Assembly: GCF_000320505.1 (NCBI RefSeq)
Contig: NZ_BAGX02000023.1
Location: 1 to 64,000, forward strand
Source: Methanobrevibacter boviskoreani JH1
GTDB lineage: Archaea; Methanobacteriota; Methanobacteria; Methanobacteriales; Methanobacteriaceae
Direction of reading: 5' to 3'
Length of the DNA stretch: 64,000 bases
In this document: positions 54,177-63,225 of the stretch, piece by piece
Layout: every line of letters starts with the position of its first letter
Numbering within the stretch: position 1 is the stretch's first letter
Program-made: the position numbers and the translations under genes
The notes under the pieces: model-generated
Told to the model about the DNA's origin: nothing
The model's database searches: none
Seen by the model: the letters and a program-made list of their open reading frames with translations, nothing else

Positions 54177-54746
54177 ATCTCAAAGGTTATTCTTTTATGT
54201 GCTAGCCCACGTCCAAATGGAAATACTATGGGCATTTTAAATATCTGTGCTGATGCTATTGAGGCTAATGGTGTGGACGCAGAAATTATTAACATTGGAA
54301 ATAATAATATACACTCATGTATAGGATGCGGAAAATGTGGCGAAACTGGAAAATGTGTCTTTGATGACGGAATTAATGAGATTGTAGATAAACTTAGAGA
54401 TGCTGATGGTTTCATACCTGCAGCTCCCGTATACTTTGGAACTGCACGTGGTGATATGATGGCTGCCCTTCAAAGAATTGGTAAACTTTCCCGTGGTAAT
54501 GATAAATTCTTATCATGGATGGTTGGTGGACCAATTACTGTTGCAAGACGTGGTGGTCAAACATTAACTTTACAAGAAATGTCTATGTTCTTCATAATTA
54601 ATGAAATGATTATTCCAGGTAGTAGCTATTGGAATATGGTTTTTGCAGGTCCTGAAGGATCTTATAAGGAAGATGTTGAAGGAATTGCAACCGTTAAATT
54701 ATTTGCAACTAATGTTGCTAAGTTAATTAACAAAATTAAAGATTAA
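54177..54746 (+). CDS. Iron-sulfur flavoprotein (NAD(P)H-dependent FMN reductase family), probable ATC start
   Basis: A flavodoxin-fold FMN protein with the compact cluster motif CIGCGKCGETGKC (C48-x2-C51-x2-C54-x5-C60) of archaeal Isf. The first in-frame ATG is 54228, but a start there would delete beta-strand 1 and the FMN phosphate loop. The frame before it is open back to a TGA at 54159-54161 and codes SKVILLCASPRPNGNT, exactly the family's opening. No ATG, GTG or TTG lies there; the best start is ATC 54177, six bases after the ribosome site GGGGGT (54165-54170). With it the protein has 189 residues. Lies between the ferredoxin and a NifX-like gene, suggesting an electron-transfer unit. 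Confidence 0.85.
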   Translation: MSKVILLCASPRPNGNTMGILNICADAIEANGVDAEIINIGNNNIHSCIGCGKCGETGKCVFDDGINEIVDKLRDADGFIPAAPVYFGTARGDMMAALQRIGKLSRGNDKFLSWMVGGPITVARRGGQTLTLQEMSMFFIINEMIIPGSSYWNMVFAGPEGSYKEDVEGIATVKLFATNVAKLINKIKD

Positions 54747-54786
54747 TTCTTTAATTTTTTATAACTATTTTTAAGGGGTCTTTTTT

Positions 54787-55128
54787 GTGAAATTTGCTTT
54801 TGCTTCTACTGACGGTAGGAATGTAAATTTACATTTTGGTAAAGCCTCATCAATATATGTTTATAACTATGATGAGGATAACCTGGAATTTCAGAATAAA
54901 ATTACTGTGGAAATAGAAGAGGATAAACCTCATCAGGGAGTAAAAATAGTTAAAGCTCTTAAGGAACATGATGTTGATACTATTTTTGTAGGGCAGATAG
55001 GTTTTAAATCAAAAGTCCGTGTTGATGATGCAGGAATTAAAGTCATTGTTGATGAGGGACCTATTGAAGAGGTTTTGGAAAGATACATTAAACATTTGGA
55101 ATTTATGGATAAACCTCTTAATATATAA
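54787..55128 (+). CDS. NifB/NifX/NafY-family cofactor-binding protein
   Basis: A 113-residue stand-alone NifX-type domain, which in nitrogen fixers carries FeMo-cofactor or its precursor and in other anaerobes is a widespread small protein of unclear role. It has MKFAFASTDGRNVNLHFGKASSIYVYNY at the start, then a central ADHxL-like VKIVKALKEHDVDTIFVGQIGF and a C-terminal IKVIVDEGPIEEVLERYI. Start GTG 54787 after AGGGGT. It follows the Isf-like gene by 40 bp. No other nif gene is close, so the link to nitrogen fixation is only by family. Confidence 0.87.
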   Translation: MKFAFASTDGRNVNLHFGKASSIYVYNYDEDNLEFQNKITVEIEEDKPHQGVKIVKALKEHDVDTIFVGQIGFKSKVRVDDAGIKVIVDEGPIEEVLERYIKHLEFMDKPLNI

Positions 55129-55816
55129 TGGTTTTTATCTATGGATTAGCTATTAAATTGATCTTAATAAAAATCTTTTAAATATCTATTAAAATATTAT
55201 TTCTCTAGATTATTGCTTATTAATGGGTTGGGATATTGTCTTCTTGATTATCAATTATTAGTATGAAAATAAATTGATAGACATTTAAAATTAACCTTTA
55301 ATATTCTATCTCTACTTAGATATTTTGAAATTTAAGATTCGATTTCAACTATAAACTTTTTAAAACCGATAACCTTTTTGTTTAAAAATCGTGACTTATG
55401 ATGTAATAACTTTTCATAAAAGTTTATTATTTTTGAATTTTCTCTTTTTCTAATTGAAATTATAGTTTAAAACAAACTTTTATATATTATAAATTTTAAA
55501 AATTAAAGTAACCTTTAAGGGCGGGTTTTAAATTTATTTAAAACTTTATTGAAAATACTTTTAAATACGAATATATTTTAATCAGCTATTGGATTATAAC
55601 TTTAATCTTATTTTACAGAGATGATCTGTTTTATTTAAAATTTATCAAATTTTTAGTTATAATAATACAAATTCATATAGTATATGCTGATTTATCAAAT
55701 TTATCATATTAGATAGCCGTATCTAATTTTTACTTATTAAAAAAAAGAATATTTCTTAATATTATTATTACTTAATTAAGGGATTTTACAAAAAAACATT
55801 TAAAGAGGAGATATTT
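55129..55816. other. Intergenic region, 688 bp
   Basis: The longest gap in the window. It contains AT-rich DNA, a short GC-richer spot (AAGGGCGGG near 55517-55525), and an AGAGATGATCTG phrase (55617-55628) that is only loosely like a box C/D RNA; I cannot support an RNA gene. An AGAGGAGAT ribosome site for rps3ae is at its right end. No open frame of worth. Confidence 0.5.
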
Positions 55817-56392
55817 ATGGCAAAAGCTAGACGTCGAGTACGTGATACTTGGAGAGAAAAAGCATGGTACACTATTAAAACACCTGTTGAATTCGGTGAA
55901 AAAGAAATTGGTTCAACTCCTGCAAGAGACCCTGAATTCTTAAATGGAAGAACTGTAGAAGTAACTATGAGGGAATTAACCGGAGATTTCTCAAAACAAT
56001 ACATTAAATTACAATTTGAAATCGATAATGTTGCAGGTAAAGTTGCAAATACTAAATTTACAGGACATAAAATCACCACTGATCGTATTAGAAGTATGAT
56101 TAGAAGAGGTACCAGTAGGATAGATGCTCCTGTTATTGTTACCACTAAAGATGACCGTGAAATTAAGGTTCATGTTTTAGCTGTAACTAGTAGAAGAGCT
56201 AAATCTTCCCAACAAAAATTCATGAGAGAAACCATTGAAAATTTAGTTGCTGAATCAGCAAGTGAAAAATCTTTCAAAGAATTTAGTGAAATCTTAACTA
56301 ATGGTAGATTAGCTTCTGAAATTTACCATAACGCTAAAAAAATATACCCACTTAACAGGGTAGAAATTATTAAAAGTAAAGTTTTAAACTAG
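55817..56392 (+). CDS. rps3ae: 30S ribosomal protein S3Ae
   Basis: A 191-residue small-subunit protein (eS1) at the mRNA exit side. It opens MAKARRRVRDTWREKAWY, has GRTVEVTMRELTGDFSKQYIKLQFEI, and continues through TTDRIRSMIRRGTSRIDAPVIVTTKD to a basic C-terminus. Full archaeal length. AGAGGAGAT gives a strong ribosome site. The gene stands alone, ahead of the DUF92 gene. Confidence 0.96.
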   Translation: MAKARRRVRDTWREKAWYTIKTPVEFGEKEIGSTPARDPEFLNGRTVEVTMRELTGDFSKQYIKLQFEIDNVAGKVANTKFTGHKITTDRIRSMIRRGTSRIDAPVIVTTKDDREIKVHVLAVTSRRAKSSQQKFMRETIENLVAESASEKSFKEFSEILTNGRLASEIYHNAKKIYPLNRVEIIKSKVLN

Positions 56393-56540
56393 TTTTAAAA
56401 CTTTTTCTTAAACTTTTTTTTTAAATTAAATATTTTTATTGTTTATTCTTATTCTCTTTCATTTATTTTAGAAAATTATATTATTTATGAATTAAATAAA
56501 TTAATATAATATTTTTTTTACAAAATTGTGATGATTTTTT

Positions 56541-57239
56541 ATGGAAATGCATATATTGATAAATGCAGTTAGTGTAGTGCTTCTATTTATTATGGGCTCT
56601 TTTATTTATCAGAGAAAGGCTTTGGATTTTTTAGGCTCATTAGTAATGATAATAATGGGTATTGTAATATTGCTATCTGCAGGTCTCAGATGGCTTTTAA
56701 TTATTGTAATATTTTTCTTGATGAGTATAGCAGCTACTTATTATTCTAAAGATTACAAAAAGAGATTAGGGGAATTTGAGGGTAGACGTACTGCCAAAAA
56801 CGTTATTTCCAATGGGGTCGTTGCATTTGTGATGGCTGCTTTTGGAGGTTATTATCTTCCTTTTGTCGGTGGTTTTATAGGTGCAATTGCTACAGCAACA
56901 TCTGATACATTAGGAAGTGAAATTGGTATTCTATCAGAGCCTCGTTTAATAACCACATTTAAGAAAGTTCCTGCAGGTACTGATGGTGCTGTCTCTGTTA
57001 GAGGTACAGTTGCAGGTATTATTGGTGCTGCAATTATCGGTATTTCCGCATTTTTACTTGGTGTTTTACCGGATATTTGGATTGCACTTAAGATATCAAT
57101 TATTTCAGGTACCGTTGGTTGTTTTATGGACAGTTTACTTGGTGCAGTATTTGAAAGACGTAGATATTTAAACAATGAGCATGTAAATTTACTTGCTACA
57201 ATTACAGGATGTATTGTAGGTATTCTATGTGCCCTTTAA
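56541..57239 (+). CDS. DUF92 family membrane protein (TIGR00297)
   Basis: A 232-residue polytopic protein with about six or seven helices, of the DUF92 family that includes plant VTE6 and archaeal proteins of unknown role (perhaps polyprenyl/phytyl phosphate kinases). Signature parts are NVISNGVVAFVMAAFGGYY, GAIATATSDTLGSEIG, VPAGTDGAVSVRGTVAGIIGA and GCFMDSLLGAVFERR. GTGAT is the ribosome site. It is after rps3ae on the same strand. Kinase activity on isoprenoid alcohol phosphates is only inference from VTE6. Confidence 0.88.
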   Translation: MEMHILINAVSVVLLFIMGSFIYQRKALDFLGSLVMIIMGIVILLSAGLRWLLIIVIFFLMSIAATYYSKDYKKRLGEFEGRRTAKNVISNGVVAFVMAAFGGYYLPFVGGFIGAIATATSDTLGSEIGILSEPRLITTFKKVPAGTDGAVSVRGTVAGIIGAAIIGISAFLLGVLPDIWIALKISIISGTVGCFMDSLLGAVFERRRYLNNEHVNLLATITGCIVGILCAL

Positions 57240-57805
57240 ATTTTTTAATTATTTTTTATTTATAACTATTTTTTATTGAATCTTTCTATTTTTATATTAT
57301 TTTTAGCTATTTTTCTAGCTTTTTTTTATGATTTTATTTTTATGGGATTTTTTTATTTTTATATTATTTTTCTAGTTTTTTTTTATTTTTAACTTATTTA
57401 TGTGGGATCTTTCTATTTTTATATTGTTTTAGCCATTTAACTAATTGTAAATGTCTTTTTTTATTTTCGAATAATGGAATTATTGTTTAAATCAATAAAA
57501 AATCACATCTTGATCTATGTATCATCTATTATTATTTTTTAAAGTCTTAAATTAAAAATAGGGAAATAGTTTATTGTGATTTAAATCTGTTAAAATTAGT
57601 AGATTAATAAATGGTAATTTATTGTTTTTAAGTTTAGATGTGTTTAAATTAGTTTAATATTAATATAAAATAACTTGCCAATTATTTTTAAGTTAAATCT
57701 CTTAAAATTAGTAGTAATAAATTATAAAATAATCTGTTGATTGTTTAAGTTTAAAAAATAAATAAAAAAAGTAAAATAAATTAAAAAAATTTAAAGAATA
57801 TAAAT
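57240..57805. other. Convergent intergenic region with repeat, 566 bp
   Basis: Between DUF92 and the convergent rubredoxin gene. The left part is T-rich and holds a three-copy repeat (57278-57440); further right are AT-rich phrases (AATTAGTAG(A/T)...AATAA) that recur loosely. No gene. Confidence 0.55.
57278..57440. repeat. Imperfect tandem repeat, 3 copies of about 60-65 bp
   Basis: A phrase (GG)GAT(C/T)TTT-CTATTTTTATATT(A/G)TTTT recurs with starts near 57279, 57344 and 57404, each followed by a T-rich AGCTA/TAGTT part with long T-runs. It lies immediately after the DUF92 gene. Confidence 0.6.
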
Positions 57806-57973
57806 TTAGTTGTCTTCTTCAAGTACGAATGCATCCTTTCCTTGGTGACATTCAGGACAATGCCAATCATCAGGCATATCTGCTAATTTAGTACCTGGAG
57901 CAATGTTATATTCAGGGTCACCTTTTTCTTCATCGAATACATATCCGCAATACATACAAACATATCTAGCCAT
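57806..57973 (-). CDS. rub: Rubredoxin
   Basis: A 55-residue one-iron electron carrier. Both iron-binding knuckles are there: C6-M-Y-C9-G in YVCMYCGYVFDEEKGDPE and C39-P-E-C42 in WHCPECHQGKDAF, plus the usual GTKLADMPDDW. The frame is open 35 codons upstream, but I start at ATG 57973 because GTGATATT precedes it and rubredoxins are 50-56 long. In methanogens rubredoxin often supplies rubrerythrin or flavodiiron proteins, none of which is near. Confidence 0.97.
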   Translation of the reverse strand: MARYVCMYCGYVFDEEKGDPEYNIAPGTKLADMPDDWHCPECHQGKDAFVLEEDN

Positions 57974-58254
57974 AATATCACTTTTCCATTTCATTTGTAT
58001 TAATAAAAACTTATTGCATTTAAGTTTATATAAACTATTATATAGTATTTTTTGTTTTATTAATTTTTTATTAAACAAATTTTATAAGGTTTTAAAATTA
58101 TATCTATATATAATATTTAAATTTTACAAAATCAATTTAAAAATTTTTTTAATTTAATATAGAAATCAGAGAAATTTAAATTTAAGATTTAATTTATCTG
58201 AATTTGTTATCTTAACTAAGATTAAAATCATTTTTTTAGATTTCAGGTGATATA

Positions 58255-59493
58255 ATGAAAGGAATGATATTGGTAATGGATGGTATGGGTGACCGTCCAA
58301 TAAAAGAACTTAACAATCAGACACCGCTTCAAGCTGCAAATACTCCTAATATGGATCAAATGGCTAAAGAGGGAATAACAGGAATTATGGATTCTATTGC
58401 TCCGGGAATTAGACCTGGAAGTGATACCGCACATTTATCTATTTTAGGATATAATCCATATGAGGTATATACTGGAAGGGGTCCTTTTGAAGCTTCTGGT
58501 GTGGCTTTGGATGTTATTCCAGGAGATATTGCTTTTAGATGTAATTTTTCAACTATGGATGAAAACGGAATAGTTACTGATAGACGTGCTGGAAGAATTA
58601 GGGAAGGTACTAAAGATCTTGTGGAAAAATTGAATACTATGGTTCTTGATGATTATAAGGATATTAAAATAATATTTAAAGAATCTACTGGTCACCGTGC
58701 CGTACTTGTACTTAGAGGTGAAGGTTTATCTGATAAAGTATCTGATGCTGATCCTAAGGTTGAAGGAAAGGCTCCTGCCGAGGTAGTAGCTTTAGACGGT
58801 TCTGCTGAAGCTGAAAAAACTGCAGATATTTTAAATAAGGTTGTTGCAAAAACTTATGAAATGTTAAAAGATCATCCAGTAAATCTTGAAAGGATTAAAA
58901 ATGATTTGCCTCCTGCAAATGTTGTAATCCCTCGTGGTGCAGGTGCAGTTCCTGAGGTGGAACCTATTAATGATAAGTATGAGATTAACTCAGCATGTAT
59001 TGCAGAAACCGGTTTAATTATGGGTATTGCTCGTTTTGCTGGTATGGATGTTATCGAGATGGAGGATGTAACCGGTGGGGTTGACACTAATCTTGATAAT
59101 ATAAGGGATACTATTATTGACCAGGTTAAAAATTCCGACCATGATTTCTTCTTAATTAATATTGATGGAGCAGATGAGGCAGGTCATGATGGTAATGTAA
59201 AACAAAAAGTAGAATTCATTGAGAAAGTGGATAAAGTTGTTATGAGCGAACTTTTAAAACTTGAGGACGTTTATATATTTTTAACTGCAGATCACTCAAC
59301 TCCAATTTCCGTTAAAAATCACACTGGTGATCCTGTACCTATATTGATTAGAGGTCCTGAAGTTAGAACTGATGATGTAGAGGAATATAACGAATTCGCT
59401 ACTTATAAGGGTGGTCTTTGCAGAATCAGAGGTTCTGATGTAATGAATATTATGATGGATTATATGAATTATTCCCATAAATTTGGAGCTTAA
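58255..59493 (+). CDS. apgM: 2,3-bisphosphoglycerate-independent phosphoglycerate mutase (archaeal ApgM)
   Basis: Interconverts 3- and 2-phosphoglycerate in glycolysis/gluconeogenesis. The 412-residue protein is of the alkaline-phosphatase superfamily: [16 protein letters not shown] (metal Asp), the [13 protein letters not shown] loop (54-66) with the active-site Ser, [14 protein letters not shown] and [23 protein letters not shown] at the end. AGGTGATATA is the ribosome site. It lies 14 bp ahead of glmM, so the two are surely one transcript. Confidence 0.96.
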   Translation: MKGMILVMDGMGDRPIKELNNQTPLQAANTPNMDQMAKEGITGIMDSIAPGIRPGSDTAHLSILGYNPYEVYTGRGPFEASGVALDVIPGDIAFRCNFSTMDENGIVTDRRAGRIREGTKDLVEKLNTMVLDDYKDIKIIFKESTGHRAVLVLRGEGLSDKVSDADPKVEGKAPAEVVALDGSAEAEKTADILNKVVAKTYEMLKDHPVNLERIKNDLPPANVVIPRGAGAVPEVEPINDKYEINSACIAETGLIMGIARFAGMDVIEMEDVTGGVDTNLDNIRDTIIDQVKNSDHDFFLINIDGADEAGHDGNVKQKVEFIEKVDKVVMSELLKLEDVYIFLTADHSTPISVKNHTGDPVPILIRGPEVRTDDVEEYNEFATYKGGLCRIRGSDVMNIMMDYMNYSHKFGA

Positions 59494-59507
59494 ACTGGGG
59501 TTATAAT

Positions 59508-60860
59508 ATGGCAAGTGTTGGTAAGAAATTATTTGGAACCTCTGGAATTAGAGGGGAGATAGGTTCAGAGGTTACTGGAGAACTTGCTTTAAATGTAGGT
59601 AAATCTCTTTCTTATTATCTTGGTAATGAAGGTACAGTTGTATTAGGTTATGATACAAGAACCACAAGTAAAATGTTGGATCAGGCTATTACTGCTGGTC
59701 TTGTTGAAAGTGGTGTAAATGTTATAAAGGTTGGAATGGTTCCAACTCCTCTTGTAGGTTATGCAACCGACAGATTAGGTGCCGATGCAGGTATAATGAT
59801 TACCGCCTCACATAACCCTTCAAAATACAATGGTATTAAAATATGGGATAAGAATGGTATGGCTTATACACCGGAACAGGAAAGTGAGATTGAGGACATC
59901 TACTTAAATAAAAAATATGTCAATGTTGGTTGGGATAAGATAGGTTCAATAACTGAAAACAATGAGATTAAAAAGGTCTATATGGATGATTTGTTGAGTA
60001 TGGTTAATATTGAACCTGGATTTAAGGTTGTAATTGATTGTGCATCTGGTGCAGGTAGTGAAATATCTCCTATTGTCTTTAGACGTGCGGGATGTGAAGT
60101 AATCACCTTAAATTCACAGGTGGACGGATTTTTCCCAGGACGTAATCCTGAACCTAATGACGCAAATTTAGGCTCTCTTAAAAAGGTCGTTAAAGCTACC
60201 GGTGCAGATTTAGGTATTGCCCATGACGGTGATGCAGATCGTATGATGGCTGTAGATGAAACTGGAAAGGTTGTGAATTTTGATAAATTACTTGCACTTG
60301 TTGCCTCTGAATTTGGTGGAACCGTTGTGACTACTGTTGATGCAGGTTTCATAATGGATGAGGAACTTGAAAAGGTTGGTGGAAATGTTTTAAGAACACC
60401 TGTTGGAGATGTTGCAGTAGCAGATGGAATTTTAAAGAACAATGCTAGTTTTGGTGGAGAGCCATCTGGAACATGGTTACATCCTGATTTCTGTATGTGT
60501 CCTGACGGATTGTTGTCAGGTTTAAGGCTTGCAGATATAGTGTCTCATAAAGGTCCTCTTTCTAAATTATTGGATCAAATGCCTGACTATCCAAATATCC
60601 GTGAGAAAGTAACTTGCAGTAAAGAGGATAAAGTTAAAATCATGGAGAACATGGACGAAGAACTTGAAAATGCTTTTGATGATATTAAGGAAATTAATAC
60701 TATTGACGGTGTTCGTATAAGTTTAAATGATGGTAGCTGGGTTTTAGTAAGACCGTCAGGTACTGAAAACTACATTAGAATTACTTTAGAAGCTAAAACT
60801 GAAGAAAAAGCAAATGAAATTAAGAATATCTGTTTAGATATAATTAATTCTCATTTATAA
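59508..60860 (+). CDS. glmM: Phosphoglucosamine mutase (GlmM-type)
   Basis: Converts glucosamine-6-phosphate to glucosamine-1-phosphate; in archaea such enzymes can also serve other hexose phosphates. The 450-residue protein has GTSGIRGEIG (10-19), the phosphoserine S101 in ITASHNPSKYNGIK, the Mg loop AHDGDADRMM, GEPSGTWLHPD (sugar) and a phosphate-site RPSGTENYIRIT near the end. It directly follows apgM and is 226 bp before the glmU-like gene, whose enzyme would use its product. Confidence 0.94.
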   Translation: MASVGKKLFGTSGIRGEIGSEVTGELALNVGKSLSYYLGNEGTVVLGYDTRTTSKMLDQAITAGLVESGVNVIKVGMVPTPLVGYATDRLGADAGIMITASHNPSKYNGIKIWDKNGMAYTPEQESEIEDIYLNKKYVNVGWDKIGSITENNEIKKVYMDDLLSMVNIEPGFKVVIDCASGAGSEISPIVFRRAGCEVITLNSQVDGFFPGRNPEPNDANLGSLKKVVKATGADLGIAHDGDADRMMAVDETGKVVNFDKLLALVASEFGGTVVTTVDAGFIMDEELEKVGGNVLRTPVGDVAVADGILKNNASFGGEPSGTWLHPDFCMCPDGLLSGLRLADIVSHKGPLSKLLDQMPDYPNIREKVTCSKEDKVKIMENMDEELENAFDDIKEINTIDGVRISLNDGSWVLVRPSGTENYIRITLEAKTEEKANEIKNICLDIINSHL

Positions 60861-61086
60861 TTACTTTTTTTTAAACCTAATTAGGGAATTAAAATACATG
60901 ATTGCTTTTTTAAGTGATTCTATTCCTTTTTTAAATTTGTTGATTTTTTCTATTTTTCACTGTTCTGATTTGAAAATAGAATAAATTTAATATTATATAA
61001 AATTAAATATTTTATTAAGTTCAAGATTTTTAGAATAAAAATTTTTCATTGAAAGATATAAAACGATTTTCATTGGAGGGATTTGA

Positions 61087-62367
61087 TTGAAAGCTGTAAT
61101 ATTAAGCGCAGGTGAAGGTACAAGAATGAGACCATTAACCATTACCAAGCCTAAAACTATGTTGCCTGTTGCAGGAAAACCTATTATTCAATATACCATT
61201 GAAGCATTACGTGAATGCGGAATTAAAGATATTTTGTTAATTGTAGGATATAAGGAAGAAATGGTAAAAAACTATTTTAAGGATGGAAAGGAATTTGGAG
61301 TTAATATTTCTTATGAAACACAATCCAACCTAGAAGGAACTGCAAATGCAATAGGTTATGCTTCTGATTTTATTGATGATAGTATTATAGCTCTTAATGG
61401 AGATATTATTTTAGACGTTTCAATATTGTCTGAGATTATTGAGGATTATGAGGAAAACAAACCGGATACATTAATGGTACTTAAAGAGGTTGAGGATCCA
61501 ACTGGTTTTGGTGTTGTTGAAATTGAAGACCATAATGTTGTAAATATTGTTGAGAAACCTAAGAAAGAAGAGGCACCAAGTAATTTAGCTAATACTGGAA
61601 TATATATCTTTAATAAGGATATTTTTGAAAAGATTGAAAAAACTCCAGAGTCACCTCGTGGAGAATATGAAATCACCGATTCCTTGTCATTACAAATTGA
61701 GGATGGTAAAACAATACGTGGTCATAAAACAGATAAGGATTGGTTAGATATTGGTAAACCATGGGAGCTTATTGAGATAAATGAAAGATTACTCAATAAT
61801 GTAAAAATGGATATTAAAGGTAGAATTGAGGATGGAGTAACAATTCACGGTAATGTCTTCCTAGACGAGGGAAGTATTATCAAAGCAGGGGTATATATTG
61901 AAGGACCGGTATATATCGGTAAAAACTGTGATATTGGACCTAATTCCTATATCCGTGGTAATTCTTACTTTGGTGATAATGTACATGTAGGAAATGCAGT
62001 TGAGATTAAAAACTCAATTATTATGGAGAATACTAATGTAAGCCACTTAAGTTATGTAGGTGATTCTATTTTAGGTTCCAACTGTAATATTGCTGCAGGA
62101 ACTAACATTGCGAACTTACGTTTTGATAATAAAAATGTAAAAACTGTTATTAAGGATAAAAGAATAGACAGTGGCAGACGAAAACTCGGAGCTATTGTTG
62201 GGGATTATACTAAAACTGGAATTAACTCAAGTTTAAGTCCCGGTGTAAAGGTAGGATCTAATTCATCTATTGGTTCTGGTGTTCTTTTAATGAGGGATGT
62301 AGGTTCTAATGAAAGGGTTTTATTAAAACAAGAACATATTATTCAGCATAAAGGTAATGATGAATAA
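61087..62367 (+). CDS. glmU: GlmU-like bifunctional sugar-1-phosphate nucleotidylyltransferase/acetyltransferase
   Basis: A 426-residue two-domain protein. The N-terminal part is a nucleotidylyltransferase (MKAVILSAGEGTRMRPLTIT at the start, QSNLEGTANAI, ALNGDIIL, GVVEIE, VEKPKK, DWLDIGKPWELIE). The C-terminal part (from about 235) is a left-handed beta helix of hexapeptide repeats, the acetyltransferase half. In archaea this arrangement makes UDP-GlcNAc from GlcN-1-P, the product of GlmM just upstream. Other sugars (as with the Sulfolobus ST0452 enzyme) are possible. Start is TTG 61087 after GGAGGG. Confidence 0.9.
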   Translation: MKAVILSAGEGTRMRPLTITKPKTMLPVAGKPIIQYTIEALRECGIKDILLIVGYKEEMVKNYFKDGKEFGVNISYETQSNLEGTANAIGYASDFIDDSIIALNGDIILDVSILSEIIEDYEENKPDTLMVLKEVEDPTGFGVVEIEDHNVVNIVEKPKKEEAPSNLANTGIYIFNKDIFEKIEKTPESPRGEYEITDSLSLQIEDGKTIRGHKTDKDWLDIGKPWELIEINERLLNNVKMDIKGRIEDGVTIHGNVFLDEGSIIKAGVYIEGPVYIGKNCDIGPNSYIRGNSYFGDNVHVGNAVEIKNSIIMENTNVSHLSYVGDSILGSNCNIAAGTNIANLRFDNKNVKTVIKDKRIDSGRRKLGAIVGDYTKTGINSSLSPGVKVGSNSSIGSGVLLMRDVGSNERVLLKQEHIIQHKGNDE

Positions 62368-62678
62368 TTTTATTTTATTTTTTTTAGAATCCGAATCTAT
62401 ATAAGAATCTAAACTTGTGCAATGGTTTAAATTTTATTTTTTTTTATAAAAGTCTAAATTTACATAAAAGCTTAAGCTTATACAACGGTTTGATTTTTAT
62501 TTTTTTATAAAGTCTAAATTTACATAAAAGCTTAAACTTATGCAATGGTTTAAATTTTATTTTTTTATTGTCTAAAATTATATGATATTTAATTTTTTTA
62601 GTAATAATTAAATTTATATAATAGTTTAATTTAATTAGATTATATTATTAATTCATTTAATAAATATGAGGTAAAATT
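62368..62678. other. Intergenic region with tandem repeat, 311 bp
   Basis: Spacer between glmU-like and gamma-carbonic anhydrase genes, largely made of the 60-bp tandem repeat (62391-62578), then a short AT-rich promoter part with AGGTAAA as ribosome site. Confidence 0.65.
62391..62578. repeat. Tandem repeat, 3 copies of 60 bp
   Basis: Two close copies start AGTCTAAATTTACATAAAAG at 62451 and 62511, exactly 60 bp apart, and continue CTTAA-CTTAT-CAA-GGTTT-A-TTTTATTTTTTTAT. A more diverged first copy lies at about 62391-62450 (sharing CAATGGTTTAAATTTTATTTTTT). Each unit has a run of 7-9 T. Confidence 0.85.
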
Positions 62679-63164
62679 ATGGAAATTAAAGATAGTGTTA
62701 AAATATTTCCCGGTGCTCATGTATTATGTGATGTTGAATTAGATGAAAATGTATCTATTTGGTATGGTGCTGTTGTCCGTGGGGATGTAGCTCCAATTAA
62801 AATAGGTAAGAATTCAAATGTACAGGATAATTGTGTATTACATACAACTAAAAATATACCATTAACCATTGGTGATAATGTAACTATAGGTCATGGTGCA
62901 GTTGTTCATGGATGTACTATTGAAGATAATGTGCTTATTGGTATGAATGCAACAGTACTTAACAATGCCCATATTGGTAAAAATTCAATTGTAGGTGCTG
63001 GAGCAGTTATAAGTGAAGGAAAAGAATATCCTGAAGGTAGTTTAATCTTAGGAGTTCCTGGAAGACGTATTAAAGATGTATCTCCAGAACAAATCAAAGG
63101 AATTCAGGAAAATGCAGATCATTATGTAAGACTTTCAAAAGCATATGATTTAGATGAGGAATAA
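62679..63164 (+). CDS. Gamma-class carbonic anhydrase family protein
   Basis: A 161-residue left-handed beta-helix protein. The metal ligands of gamma-carbonic anhydrase are present: H55 (VLHTTKN), H72 and H77 (IGHGAVVHGC). It is the short YrdA/PaaY-like form without the acidic loop of the Methanosarcina Cam enzyme, so carbonic anhydrase activity cannot be assumed; many such proteins are acyltransferase-like or have no known activity. AGGTAAAATT precedes the ATG. On the same strand as glmU-like and hisC. Confidence 0.87.
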   Translation: MEIKDSVKIFPGAHVLCDVELDENVSIWYGAVVRGDVAPIKIGKNSNVQDNCVLHTTKNIPLTIGDNVTIGHGAVVHGCTIEDNVLIGMNATVLNNAHIGKNSIVGAGAVISEGKEYPEGSLILGVPGRRIKDVSPEQIKGIQENADHYVRLSKAYDLDEE

Positions 63165-63225
63165 TTAGATTCTTCACTTTACTTTTTTTTAAATAAGATA
63201 TAATTTTTTTTATAGTGGTTGTAAA

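Noticed and set aside
55617-55700. Box C/D-like phrase (AGAGATGATCTG then CTGA)
   Set aside because: The C box does not match RTGATGA in proper form, and no second C'/D' pair was found, so an sRNA call is not supported.
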